DNA of 64,000 bases from Podospora pseudocomata (GCF_035222375.1 NW_026946366.1:1116001-1180000); one strand, 5' to 3'; positions 18,937 through 29,697 are shown, counted from the first letter of the stretch. A program made the numbers and translations. The notes: generated by a model from the sequence alone, not told the origin.

Positions 18937-21900
18937 ATGACCACGACAGAGGTGAGATCGCTCTCTATATAAGAAGCGGCGACCGATGCTAACTCCGGGT
19001 ACCCCATCCTTAGGCTTGCAGGGGACTCCGCCGGATCGTCCCAGTCGACGACGCTCCCGACGACGCTCCCGACGACGCGACGATCGAGTAAGTTCCACCC
19101 GGTCGAACGCATAGAGGCACGTCTAACCGGACAGTATTATCGCAATCCACGGATTGGGCACCGAGTCGCCGCGGACATGGGAGTTTAAGAAAAGAAACGG
19201 GGATGGGGTTGTGAACTGGCTGTCGGACGGCGACATGCTGCCGGCAGCCCTACCAAAGGCCCGCATATATACGTACGACTGGAATGCAAACTACTTCGCA
19301 AATGCACCCGTGCAGACGCTGCTCGGCCATGCCGATACGCTACTCGGTCTTATCGCCGAAGGCCGTGGTTCGCAAACGCGACCGATTATCTTCGTCGCCT
19401 CTTGTTTTGGAGGGCTTATTCTGGCCGAGGTATGTCCCTAGATCATATACGGCGGGCAGCGGTTAACCTCCCCAGGCAATCATCCGAGCCGCCCAGGAAG
19501 GCAGCGCCTATAAACATATCCTGCTTTCCACTGTCGGCATCGTGTTTCTCGCCACTCCATTCCAGGGTAGTGATGCTGCGAAGCAGGCTCGGTGGCAGGT
19601 GCTGGTTAAAGGCATTATGGGAGAGCAAGCCTCCGACAAGCTCATACAAGACCTCGAGCAGAAACACGACTTCGTCCACCAGCGCGTTCAGAAGTTCGCC
19701 GAGATCGCTAATGCGAAGGCAGTGCAACTGCCCCTGAGTTGCTTTTTCGAGACCAGGAAGACGGAGATGTTAAGACGCATTCTATCGCCGGGGTGGGCGA
19801 AGCGCCTGTCAGGGAGTGTTACCCGCAAGATTGTACGTTATTTGCCCCCGTTCGTGATATTCAACTGACCTTGATAGCTTGTAACGGAGTCTTCGGCCTG
19901 CCTGCATGGTTTCCCTCGCCAAGGCTTGGATGCGACCCATTCAGGGATGAACAAATTCCAAGGTCCAGAATGTCCCAACTTCAAATTAGTTAAAGATACG
20001 GTCAGGAAACTCGCTGGAGACGCATCGGTTGTTTTAAAACTGCGGAAGAACTGTAAGCTGATCATTTCCCGGGTGGGCTGATGCGGCCAGAATAGTGCTA
20101 ATATCGCGAAGCTACCGTGAAGGGACACTGGATCGTCCCGTTCGGACGTAATAAGGAATTCGTCGGGCGTGAATCAATTCTCACAGATCTTTTGAAGAAG
20201 GTTCTTCCTAGTAGAGACGAAGATGACTGCCAACGGACCGCCATCGAAGGTCTGGGGGGGGTTGGAAAGACGCAGATCGCGCTGGAGACCGCTTATCGCA
20301 TTCGCGACGTGCAGCCGGAATGCTCGGTCTTTTGGGTTCCTGCTGTGGATGCCACCGCTTTCGAGAATGCATACCGCGCTATCGGCCAGCAGCTCAAGGT
20401 ACCGGGAATCGACGAAGAAAAAGCAGATGTCAAGGCACTTATCAAGTCCGCATTGGGCCGCGAGAGTATGGGTAACTGGCTTTTGATTATCGATAACGCC
20501 GACGATGAAATGCTACTTTTTGGGGATACCGCCCTTGCCGAATATCTTCCATTCAGCCGGAAAGGATCTATTCTTTTCACAACCCGAAACCACAAACTTG
20601 GATTAAGGCTGGTCGAGTCTGGAAATCATATTATCGCAGTTGAAGAAATGAGTAGAGACGAGGCCCTTAAGCTATTAGGGAAAAACCTGAAAAGTTCTCA
20701 GATGAGCGACACAAAAAGCAATAATGCGTTACTGGAGATTCTTACTAACCTCCCTCTGGCAATACGGCAGGCGTCTGCTTATATGGCCAAGGAGCAGATC
20801 TCGACTGCGCGGTACCTCAAGTTGTGCAAGTCCAGTGATGAGGATATGGTTAAGTTGTTGAGTAGTCACTTTAACGACCGACACCGATATAAGAACATTC
20901 AAAATGCTATCGCCACAACTTGGCTGATTTCGTTCCAGCAAATCTCAGATCACGACGCGCTGGCGGCTGACTACCTCAGATTTCTGTGCTTTTTAGCCGG
21001 GAAGGATATTCCGCACTCCCTGTTGCCGCCGGCGGGGACGCTAGAGACTGTTGAAGCAATCGGGACCCTGAAGGCGTATGCATTTATCTCCCAACAGAAT
21101 GAGTTGGAGAGCTACGATATCCATCGGCTAGTTCAGATATCGATGCTGAGCTGGTTAGATGGAAAGGGAGAGCGACAGGAATGGACGGTTAAAGTGTTAG
21201 AACGGCTTAACGATATATTTCCTTGGCCCAAACACGAAAACCGAGAAGAGTGGATAAGGTATCTTCCTCATACGCAACATGCTCTTCAACTACGGAAGAG
21301 AACAGATGACGAGGAAGCGACAGCAAGTCTTCTTTCCAAAGTGGGTGAGAGCTTTCGCAAGTTAGGGAAGTATAAGGAGGCCGAGCAGATACATCGGCAG
21401 GCGCTGCAGCTACGGGAGAAGGTGTTGGGCAAGGAGCATCCCCACACGCTTACCAGCATGGACAACCTTGCGTGTGTACTTGATAGCCAGGGGAAGTATG
21501 AGGAGGCCGAGCAGATGCATCGGCAGGCGCTGCAGCTAAGGGAAAAGGTGTTGGGCAAGGAGCATCCCCACACGCTTAGTAGCATGAACAACCTTGCGCG
21601 TGTACTTGATAGCCAGGGGAAGTATGAGGAGGCCGAGCAGATGCATCGGCAGGCGCTGCAGCTACAGGAGAAGGTGTTGGGCAAGGAGCATCCTGACACG
21701 CTCACCAGCATGAACAACCTTGCGAGTGTACTTGATAGCCAGGGGAAGTATGAGGAGGCCGAGCAGATGCATCGGCAGGCGCTGCAGCTACGGGAGAAGG
21801 TGTTGGGCAAGGAGCATCCCAGCACGCTTGCCAGCATGAACAACCTTGCGCTTGTACTTGGTAGCCAGGGGAAGTATGAGGGCGCCGAGCAGATGCATCG

Positions 21901-23203
21901 GCAGGCGCTGCAGCTATCTCAGAAGGTGTTGGGCAAGGAGCATCCTGGCACGCTCACCAGCATGAACAACCTTGCGAATGTACTTGGTAGCCAGGGGAAG
22001 TATGAGGGCGCCGAGCAGATGCATCGGCAGGCGCTGCAGCTATCTCAGAAGGTGTTGGGCAAGGAGCATCCCCGCACGCTTGCCAGCATGAACAACCTTG
22101 CGCTTGTACTTGGTAGCCAGGGGAAGTATGAGGGCGCCGAGCAGATGCATCGGCAGGCGCTGCAGCTACGGGAGAAGGTGTTGGGCAAGGAGCATCCCAG
22201 CACGCTTGCCAGCATGAACAACCTTGCGAGTGTACTTGGTAGCCAGGGGAAGTATGAGGAGGCCGAGCAGATGCATCGGCAGGCGCTGCAGCTACGGGAG
22301 AAGGTGTTGGGCAAGGAGCATCCCAGCACGCTTGCCAGCATGAACAACCTTGCGAGTGTACTTGATAGCCAGGGGAAGTATGAGGGCGCCGAGCAGATGC
22401 ATCGGCAGGCGCTGCAGCTATCTCAGAAGGTGTTGGGCAAGGAGCATCCCAGCACGCTCACCAGCATGAACAACCTTGCGAATGTACTTGATAGCCAGGG
22501 GAAGTATGAGGGCGCCGAGCAGATGCATCGGCAGGCGCTGCAGCTATCTCAGAAGGTGTTGGGCAAGGAGCATCCCCGCACGCTTACCAGCATGAACAAC
22601 CTTGCGAGTATACTTGGTAGCCAGGGGAAGTATGAGGACGCCGAGCAGATGCATCAGCAGGCGCTGCAGCTACGGGAGAAGGTGTTGGGCAAGGAGCATC
22701 CTGACACGCTTGCCAGCATGAACAACCTTGCGCTTGTACTTGATAGCCAGGGGAAGTATGAGGGCGCCGAGCAGATGCATCGGCAGGTGCTGCAGCTACG
22801 GGAGAAGGTGTTGGGCAAGGAGCATCCCAGCACGCTTGCCAGCATGAACAACCTTGCGCTTGTACTTGATAGCCAGGGGAAGTATGAGGGCGCCGAGCAG
22901 ATGCATCGGCAGGCGCTGCAGCTATCTCAGAAGGTGTTGGGCAAGGAGCATCCCCGCACGCTTGCCAGCATGAACAACCTTGCGCTTGTACTTGATAGCC
23001 AGGGGAAGTATGAGGGCGCCGAGCAGATGCATCGGCAGGCGCTGCAGCTACGGGAAAAGGTGTTGGGCAAGGAGCATCCTGACACGCTCACCAGCATGAA
23101 CAACCTTGCGAGTGTACTTGATAGCCAGGGGAAGTATGAGGAGGCCGAGCAGATGCATCGGCAGGCGCTACAGCTACGGCAGAAGGTGTCGGAGATCAGA
23201 TAA
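18937..23203 (+). CDS. NLR-type receptor: alpha/beta hydrolase (SesB-like) - NB-ARC - TPR
   Basis: Six exons (18937-18951, 19014-19087, 19135-19429, 19476-19832, 19878-20052, 20112-23203) keep one frame through five 45-62-nt introns and give about 1335 residues. The N-terminal hydrolase domain has IIAIHGLGT (oxyanion loop) and FVASCFGGL at the nucleophile elbow, with Cys where lipases have Ser. NB-ARC begins near residue 310 (HWIVPFGRN, FVGRES) with the P-loop EGLGGVGKTQIAL near 354. From 21365 to 23200 there are 14 complete 42-residue TPRs and a truncated fifteenth. TPR positions 5, 17-18, 27, 30, 37 and 40 vary, the rest is nearly fixed. By analogy with fungal NLRs it is a candidate non-self recognition receptor. 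The first 15-nt exon is the least certain part. Confidence 0.87.
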
Positions 23204-23218
23204 CTGGGCTTGCAAGCT

Positions 23219-24099
23219 AGCCGCACACAACTAAGCTAATCTCTCATTCAATCTCTCTCTCTATTTTTCTATCATAGCGTGACACAGGAGGGGCCTGGGG
23301 GTCTCCATTAATTTATAGCCCGTCACAATACTCTAGATCCTTCTGGATCCCGCCTCTTTCATCACTTCGAGTACCCTGTTTCGTCCTAAAGACAGGTGGC
23401 TCCAGAATGCTTTGTAGCGACGTCATATAGTTATAACCCATTCGAACAACTCAAGATCGGGCTAGTTGGCTTGACGTAGTTCCAAGCGCCACAACAAACT
23501 TTATTTGATCTGATTTCCTTTAGCAGCCGCGAGGCATTTCATTGTCCGCCTCAATTCCAACCATTGATTGTGCAGGTAGATAGCGGTTAGGCCGTGATGC
23601 GGCTGGTTGCTTGTTTGCCGTGTGACATAAAGTCCTACTTGCAGCCTGGTGTTAATTTCATTGGCATGATCCTTCAGTACACGCTGCTCATATTTCTTCT
23701 TTATCATACGAGACAGCTCCCAAGATGATTTGACTTCAGTAACTAAGCCTGTGAGAGCGGCAGCTGATGCCAAGGAACTAGGGAGGTGTGATGCCACAAC
23801 TGCTAATTTGTTGCTTGAATGCGATAAAGGAGCTTAGGTAGGTATGTAAATATGGAACGAAACTGTAGTCAAGACAAGCAGTATGTTGGTTTATAGCACG
23901 ATGCAACTAGGCCTTTACCTTCATCTGCAAATTCGGTATTCGAACTTAAACTGGTTAATTTGGACATTTCGAAATCAAACACATTTTTTCCAGGCTGAAA
24001 TGGGCAGGAGGGTAGGGTAGAAAAGGCAGTGCTGCTCCTAACTACACACCACACCTAAGTCCAAAAGCGGCAATACATTTCCCTTGACCGGGAAGAACA
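23219..24099 (+). repeat. Duplicated NLR 3' flank, copy B
   Basis: It starts about 30 bp after the TPR gene's stop with a CAACTAAGCT word like the last codons and stop of the HNWD genes (CAGCTAAGCT at 62403). It then follows copy A for ~860 bp, and copy C for ~280 bp. A minus-strand frame at 23797-23650 (ALTGLVTEVKSSW, MIKKKYEQRVLKDHANEINT) looks protein-like, resembling the N-terminus of fungal NLR-type proteins, but is interrupted by the dispersed repeat. Confidence 0.85.
23518..23627 (-). repeat. Dispersed ~110-bp repeat, copy 4
   Basis: Best-preserved copy: minus-strand start TGTCACACGGCAAACAAGC and body matching the three other copies. It sits within flank copy B at the position equivalent to 3168-3277 in copy A. 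Confidence 0.65.
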
Positions 24100-24370
24100 G
24101 CTTGTGCGCCGCCAGGTGCTTCGCCAAGCTCTCCGGTTTCCGCGCGCCGCCGTCCCTGGGCTCGGGTAGGAGGAGGCTGGTCTGTCGGACCGGGTCGAGC
24201 TGGAAGAAGTCGCCGAAGAACATAACGATCGGGATCCCACCGAACGGGCGATGCTGGTCGTCCCTGTACTACGTCAGGCGGCTGTCCACCGCCGCGAGCG
24301 TCAGACCGCCCACCTGGCTAATCTCCTGCACATGTGCCCTGTGCCCGGGCGCGAGCAGTTAAGCCGATCT
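24040..24370 (-). pseudogene. Pif1-like DNA helicase fragment
   Basis: The minus strand encodes QEISQVGGLTLAAVDSRLT, an in-frame TAG, then YRDDQHRPFGGIPIVMFFGD and FFQLDPVRQ, then AKHLAAHKLFFP. This resembles the Walker B region (FGG.P.V.FGDFFQ.PPV) of Pif1 and Helitron-type helicases. Only about 100 residues are present, with one stop, so it is a fragment. It abuts the end of the duplicated flank at 24099. Confidence 0.6.
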
Positions 24371-24761
24371 GCGGACCTATAAAGCAAGGTCATGCGTTGA
24401 CCCCGTAGTCTGGCTTCTGCAGAGGTCTCGAGTTTAGTTATTACAGCAGTTGCGGAGAGGCACTGACGGCCCATTTGCTTCGTCTGTCTGGCCGGATGGG
24501 TCCTTGTCAGGGTGGCTTGTAGAGCAACCGTGCGAGAGATGTGTCACGATTAGATTTCGGAAATCCCCGAGTCCCGCCAGAGCGAGGCGTCTGGTTCAAG
24601 TGACGCCAAGTTCTCCCGCGGGCTAAGAGTTCTCCCCTATCTGACTGGGGAGGACGGCCAACGGAGGTTGTGGGTAAAACGTTATGCCCTTCGCAAGGGC
24701 AATAGTGCCGCTGGCAATAGACTCTGAAACTTTAAATAGTCAGACGATTCTTGCAATGCAT
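24371..24761. other. Intergenic stretch, no gene seen
   Basis: No supported coding frame, RNA gene or repeat was recognised between the helicase fragment and the F-box gene's 3' end. Confidence 0.4.
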
Positions 24762-26126
24762 CTATCTTGTTTCTATCATCTCGATTGCCGTTGTCCAGGC
24801 TTCGTGACTGCCCCCGACATCAAAAGAATCTTCAAATTCCTCTCCATTTTCGTGTTCCGCTCGGCACAATAGGACAAGCCCCGCTGCAGTGCATAATTTA
24901 ATAGATAACTCAAGCCTTGGGAGATGAGCACGAATTAGAGCGAACAAAGACCTCCAGTGGCCAATTCCACCCGAAACTCCTACTCGGACCAAAGTAACGC
25001 TTTGGAGTGTTGCTTTGTGCCTCACGATAAAAGCCCCAAGATCCTGTACGCTACAATATGCCCTATAGAGCCCTAGGCATTGTAGATTCGGTATTTGAAG
25101 CTTCGGTGCGAGCTGTTTTAACCGGTCAACCCGTGGGCAGTAGTCGACGGGTGTGATGACCAGATCCAGTTGTGTGAGTTGTCGAAACACACCGATAAAT
25201 GCTGATAAGTCGTCCGCCCATCGGTCCTCAGCGCCCCTCGTTGCCTCGGCGGATACATTTAGTGTGAGCTCCGTGAGGCTTGGAGGGAGGTTCTTGTAGT
25301 ATTGGAAATGCGACTCCGAGGGTCTAAGAATGTCTGGCGCAATCGCTTCCCTAGAGAGGACACCAGCTGTGATGGCAAGGCTGCTAAGAGCGGCACCACT
25401 TGTAGCGATGGCTGTAAGGGTGATGCGAAGGACTTGGCCCAGAAACTTCACTTCCATGTAATCGTCTAGGGCGGTTGTTGGCGGTAGACCTGTTTGTCGG
25501 CCATGCGCTAGTGCACCCCAGGGCCGGTGCATGTTACTAATGACGGCAGCCTCGATGTTGGGAAGAGAAATCAACGCCTGCGTGATGTAGGCCTGCGCAA
25601 GGCCGGACATGATTATGTGTTCCTGCTCTTCCCACAGTGACGTATAAGCCACCTTATCCAAACGCGTCTCATACGAGGCCTGAGACGAGACACTCCCTTC
25701 ATCGGTTCCCCGGCCTTCCTCTCCAGGGCTTTGGTCCTCCTCCTCGCCGGATGAGTGTGCATCATCTATGCTGCCCACTAAAGCTGCGGGAGGGAATCGA
25801 CCTTCTTCTATGGCCAGTAATATGTCGCCTTCATGCCGTGCAGTATGAAAGTATGAATTTGGGAACTCCACGAAATGATCCGTACAGAGTTCGAGTGTTT
25901 TCACAGCAGGGCCAAAGTCTGGATGTCGCGCAATCTCCACGAGGTTTTCGAGGCTGAGTCTTGAGAGCATTACGTAGCGCGTCTGGAAGTACCGGCTGAT
26001 GAAAGCTGGCAACGTGGCTGATTTTGTATATTTGGACGTCAACCGGAGGGCGGAGAAGCCTTGGGCGTCTAGCCCGCCAAATATGATAGCCAGCAGCTCG
26101 TTAGGAAGCTGTAGAAGTCCCACCAT
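24762..26126 (-). CDS. F-box protein
   Basis: An uninterrupted 454-residue frame starts at the ATG at 26126. Residues 1-45 are a typical F-box (LLQLPNELLAIIFGGLD, then FSALRLTSKYTK), the Skp1-binding motif of SCF ubiquitin ligase adaptors. An acidic linker (~140-160, SSGEEEDQSPGEEG) and a leucine-rich C-terminal part with LRR-like spacing (SLTELTLNVSAEA, LTQLDLVITPVDY, LQIPNLQCLGLYR) follow. Many fungal genomes have large F-box/LRR families of unknown targets. No intron is needed. It is flanked by repeat-derived DNA on both sides, yet the frame is intact. Confidence 0.85.
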   Translation of the reverse strand: MVGLLQLPNELLAIIFGGLDAQGFSALRLTSKYTKSATLPAFISRYFQTRYVMLSRLSLENLVEIARHPDFGPAVKTLELCTDHFVEFPNSYFHTARHEGDILLAIEEGRFPPAALVGSIDDAHSSGEEEDQSPGEEGRGTDEGSVSSQASYETRLDKVAYTSLWEEQEHIIMSGLAQAYITQALISLPNIEAAVISNMHRPWGALAHGRQTGLPPTTALDDYMEVKFLGQVLRITLTAIATSGAALSSLAITAGVLSREAIAPDILRPSESHFQYYKNLPPSLTELTLNVSAEATRGAEDRWADDLSAFIGVFRQLTQLDLVITPVDYCPRVDRLKQLAPKLQIPNLQCLGLYRAYCSVQDLGAFIVRHKATLQSVTLVRVGVSGGIGHWRSLFALIRAHLPRLELSIKLCTAAGLVLLCRAEHENGEEFEDSFDVGGSHEAWTTAIEMIETR

Positions 26127-27860
26127 TGTATCTGCGAGGTTTCTTAAAGGTATGTTCGAGTAGAATAGAGCTTACAGCTATGCAAGCTTTGAGGGCAATG
26201 TATCGTGATGTGTTGAATGCTGTTTCGGCTGAGCTGTGGGCGGGGTCAGGATGGGTGGATGGATGGAACTTATTTCGCCCGGAGGCACTGAGCCTAAAGG
26301 GCCTTGGCACGCTAAATAATCCGTACATACGATTCGTCCGCTTCTCCCGTGATCTCGCACAAGCCCTTTTTGGAGTCAGGCAGTTGTTGGATTGGCAACA
26401 GTTACAGGCTCGAATAGACATAGATCATGACCGGCACGGGCATCAATTGAAGGCACTGAACGCAGGCTGAATTGGCTGTCTGACTGACTGATGTGTGTGT
26501 AACTGGAAGGAACCGAGGGACCTGGGCCATCCTTTGACCCTGTATTTTGAGCAGGATTTTCCGGCAAGATAGTCCGACCAGTTTACCCCATTGGGTATGG
26601 CGGTCACATCCCTGAATTAATCCACCAAATGGGCCCCCGTTTATTCCAATAGCAGTGTTGTCTGCCTAACTTTTCAACCGGCTTCACTTCGGATCAAAGA
26701 CTAGCGAGTGTCACAAATTAAGCCAACAAGCCCCGTGACATGCATGAAGGCGTGGGGCTCGGAACGCCCCGGACAACACGCAGGCAGGGCATGCTGAGGG
26801 CTGCAGGTCCTGACCAATGGGAAGATGCTCTGTGATCTCAGTGATCTGGTGCCAAGCATCACAGATCGCCACAGATCAAGGTGCAAGGTACCTATCGATT
26901 ATTAGATAGCTATATAGTCACTCGTTCTGGAGGACTCTGAGAGTTCTCCAGTAAGCAATGCAAGCAGTCAGCTACACCTACTGTTGGGACAATTGCTTGT
27001 GCACTTGTTGTAAACCCTTTGGCTTCACCGAACCTTCACCCGTCAAGTGTGTTGATACCTCTGGGGCCCCTCTCAGTGGTGCTGGGTTAAAGATTTATCA
27101 GCGAGCCAAATAGTAGAGAGGTTGGCATTCAAATCCTATATAACAAACCCACTCTCCTACCAACATTTTCTACACAAAAGTACAGCAGAGTCCTCCAGGC
27201 TTCATTTAGCGTGCCGCTTGCCGGCACGGTCACTCGTTGGTTAGGTCGATGATGACAGCAGCTCTCTTAAGCGCGTCAAGGTTATTTTCTCTGCGCGGTC
27301 AGAATATACCGTTCGCCGAGGCGCCCATCACTGCGAGGAGTGCAGTTGCCGGTTGCCCGAGTATATTTTCGAGTGTAGGAGTTCCAGGATCATGGTTTGC
27401 CGGCGTTGTCGATACAATCGACTGTAATAGGGCGATAGTGAGACTGTGCTCGGATACGGACCCGGAAGAGATGTTGTCCCAGTACCCCCGGCAAACTGGA
27501 AGGTGAAAGCGGGCTTCTATGGGGCCACACACAGGAGTAAAATGTCACCTGTGGGTGGATTGCTTTGCTTGGTGTTGGTTGCTAAGCATTGAGAGGATGG
27601 AAAACTCGGGTGTGGGAGACCAAAGTGGTCACGGGATCACCCGCGACAACGTTGTGCAGTTCCTCTGCGTGAAGAGATCGATCTATCAGCTCCGCTCCCG
27701 CTCAAGAGTACGTATTCGGCCCAACCTTATGTGTAAACGCCACGTGAAGCACGCATGAATATCTGCTCTATTTCATCCACTGAAGACCATAAGGCGCCCC
27801 GCGTAGAGTTCGGCTCGGAATATACAAAAGAGCCGTGGACAATCCCACCTTCTGGTGGAA
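26127..27860. other. Long intergenic stretch without a recognised gene
   Basis: Several frames of 60-114 codons exist on both strands (e.g. 26126-26470 plus, 27237-27506 plus, 27299-27532 minus), but none shows a domain or preferred codon pattern. The left end is the F-box promoter. The rest may be decayed transposon sequence. Confidence 0.4.
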
Positions 27861-28020
27861 TTCCTCCAGTACCTCAGGACATTCCTCGAAATGCGCAGTG
27901 GGTTCCTAAGAATTGTGCTTCTTCCAATACCCTACCTACTTGACCAGGTACTCCAGTCCCTTTTCTCCCTGTCGCCACTTAAAATCTCCTCGACGGTAAA
28001 ATACTCGCCTTGAACCTTCT
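27861..28020 (-). pseudogene. Retrotransposon chromodomain relic
   Basis: Minus-strand sequence reads GEYFTVEEILSGD, then after a frame change KWRQGEKGLEYLVK, then HNS, a TAG stop, EPTAHFEECPEVLEEFHQK. This is the pattern of the C-terminal chromodomain of Ty3/gypsy chromovirus polyproteins (E.EVE.IL...YLVKW..Y...W EP...L). The stop replaces the conserved Trp before EP, a single G-to-A class change. No integrase is visible upstream. Confidence 0.6.
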
Positions 28021-28271
28021 CAGTCGTGGGGGCAACTCTTGAAGGGAGGGCACGCGCCGTCGAGGAAATCCTCCCTCCTGGTGACTTACGCCGCGGCTTT
28101 TCTGGTACGCGGTCATGTTGCCTATGATTCGTACAAGGATTCCTCAAAGCTTACGAAAGCGGCCTCAAGTGTGTCCTCTTCCAAAGCGGACGCCCCTAAA
28201 GATTGCAGCTTGGAAATTCTACGCTAGCTTTGGCGGCGCTTTGGACCTTGGGTTGGTGGTGGTGGTTGAGC

Positions 28272-28919
28272 CTATAGCGATAGGGAGTCGGTGCGAAGAC
28301 GTGCCTGTCTCATGGGCGCTGTGTTTACCTTGCGGCGCTTCCCTCGTGGTGGCTGAATGACATCCCCATCTTTGCCTTGGTTGGCGTCACTTCCCACAAT
28401 AGGAAAGCAGTCCTCCTTGCCGTCAGTATCGCAACGACGCTGCCGTCGACAACGATCGGTGTTCTGCTGAAGGTCGACCTGCTCCTCGTCGGGCAATTTT
28501 GTGACACTAGCCCTCGTTGTTCCAGAGCCTTGCTTCACGTCGTGGCCAAACGACACATGCTTCCCACGCGTCGCCCCAGTGCCGGGGGTGTGGAGGATCC
28601 CCGCAGGCTTCACCGGCGAAGCTTCTGTCGCCAGAGCCAGGTGGCTCTGCTGCTGTGTTGTCTCCGGAAGGAGAGGATGGCGTTCTCCGTCACTCGCTAG
28701 ATCGCTGTCGTCATGGTGATCAGGATGTTGAGAGAGGTGGCAGCTGCCGGACACTGAAGCCATGTCTCTGTCACCGATAACCTGCTCCAGGCAAAGGTAC
28801 GGTGGTGGATAACAGCAGCGTGTACGCTCGCTGCCCCCTCTGCGAAGAGATCTACCACCACGGCTTCTCCGGCTACGCTGTCCAACAATGCCACCGCGTT
28901 TCTCACTGTACAGTACCAC
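28272..28919 (-). pseudogene. Cut12-like gene fragment (tentative)
   Basis: A 215-codon minus-strand frame contains PAGILHTPGTGATRGKHVSF, which resembles the GIL.TPGT...K.VSF motif of fungal spindle-pole Cut12-type proteins. The rest is low-complexity and charged, and there is no clear start. It lies among retroelement remnants, so it may be a captured or decayed fragment. The domain assignment is weak. Confidence 0.3.
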
Positions 28920-29424
28920 AAGGATATGGTCTCAGAGAAGGTTAAAATTTCGCTGTTTTGTCGCTCACGGAACCCCTAGCTAGGGCGAGCCGGGATAGCC
29001 TAGTCTCCAGTTGAGGCACTTGGTAGGTAAGCGCCGAAAAGGGCTGATACGATTTAGGCTTAGCGGTAAGGGTTTAGTCCGGCCTTTTTTTGACTGTCCC
29101 CAGCTGGTACATAGCCAACGGGAGAGCACAGTGTGTAAGGCCCACCCTTCGAAACATAGTCAGTGCTAAGATTTTTTCCGACATTAAAATTTTGGACACT
29201 GACTTCGGTCTCTACTTTACCTAGTGAGCTAACAGATAAGATTGCGGACTATCTTACACCTTTGTCTCGAGCTCCGCTGCTACGAGCATTAGTGTGACGA
29301 ACCCCTATCCAGAACCTCTGAAGGGATCCTAGTCGAAGGCGCTTCTAGATAATCTTGGTCCGGTACAGCTAAGCAGTGCACAACAATGGCTTGTCTCAAT
29401 CACAATAGTCTTGATACCAACGAA

Positions 29425-29697
29425 TGTAACTTTTATTGCATACTGCGGAACTGTCTATCTACACCAGCCAGTTCCTCCGTATATATAGATCTCGGGACCG
29501 TGGACCGTTGACCTCCAGACGGTCCTCGGTCCTCACCTCATTGGCTTCTCCTGGACCTTGGACCGTGAGTCCCGCCGCGGTCCCCGGTCCAACTCCCATT
29601 GGTTCCTTCTAGACTGTGGACCATGAGTCCTGCCTCAGTTCCCGGTCCAGCTCTTATTGGTTCGCCTATTCCCCAACTTTATGCCAAAACCGTGACA
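29425..29697 (-). mobile_element. LTR (solo or remnant), minus orientation
   Basis: The minus strand starts TGTCACGGTTTTGGC and ends GTTACA, with a GATCTATATATACGG TATA-like box and AATAAAA about 150-250 bp in, as in LTRs. Inside (29345-29424) comes TTCGTTGGTATCAAGACTATTG, also found next to the LTR-like piece at 16975. Internal degenerate GGACCGTGG/GGTCC repeats occupy the U3-like part. It could belong to the same decayed element as the chromodomain at 27.9 kb. Confidence 0.6.

Noticed and set aside
18406-19098. 230-codon minus frame
   Set aside because: Overlaps the dispersed repeat and the first exons of the NLR gene; no domain, and splice-consistent exons lie on the other strand.
21286-23226. 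Cys/Ser-rich minus frames resembling small secreted cysteine proteins
   Set aside because: They are antisense translations of the TPR units repeated every 126 bp.
28960-29060. Possible tRNA-like sequence
   Set aside because: No cloverleaf with proper T-loop (GGTTCRANYCC) could be drawn; no tRNA gene was found anywhere in the window.
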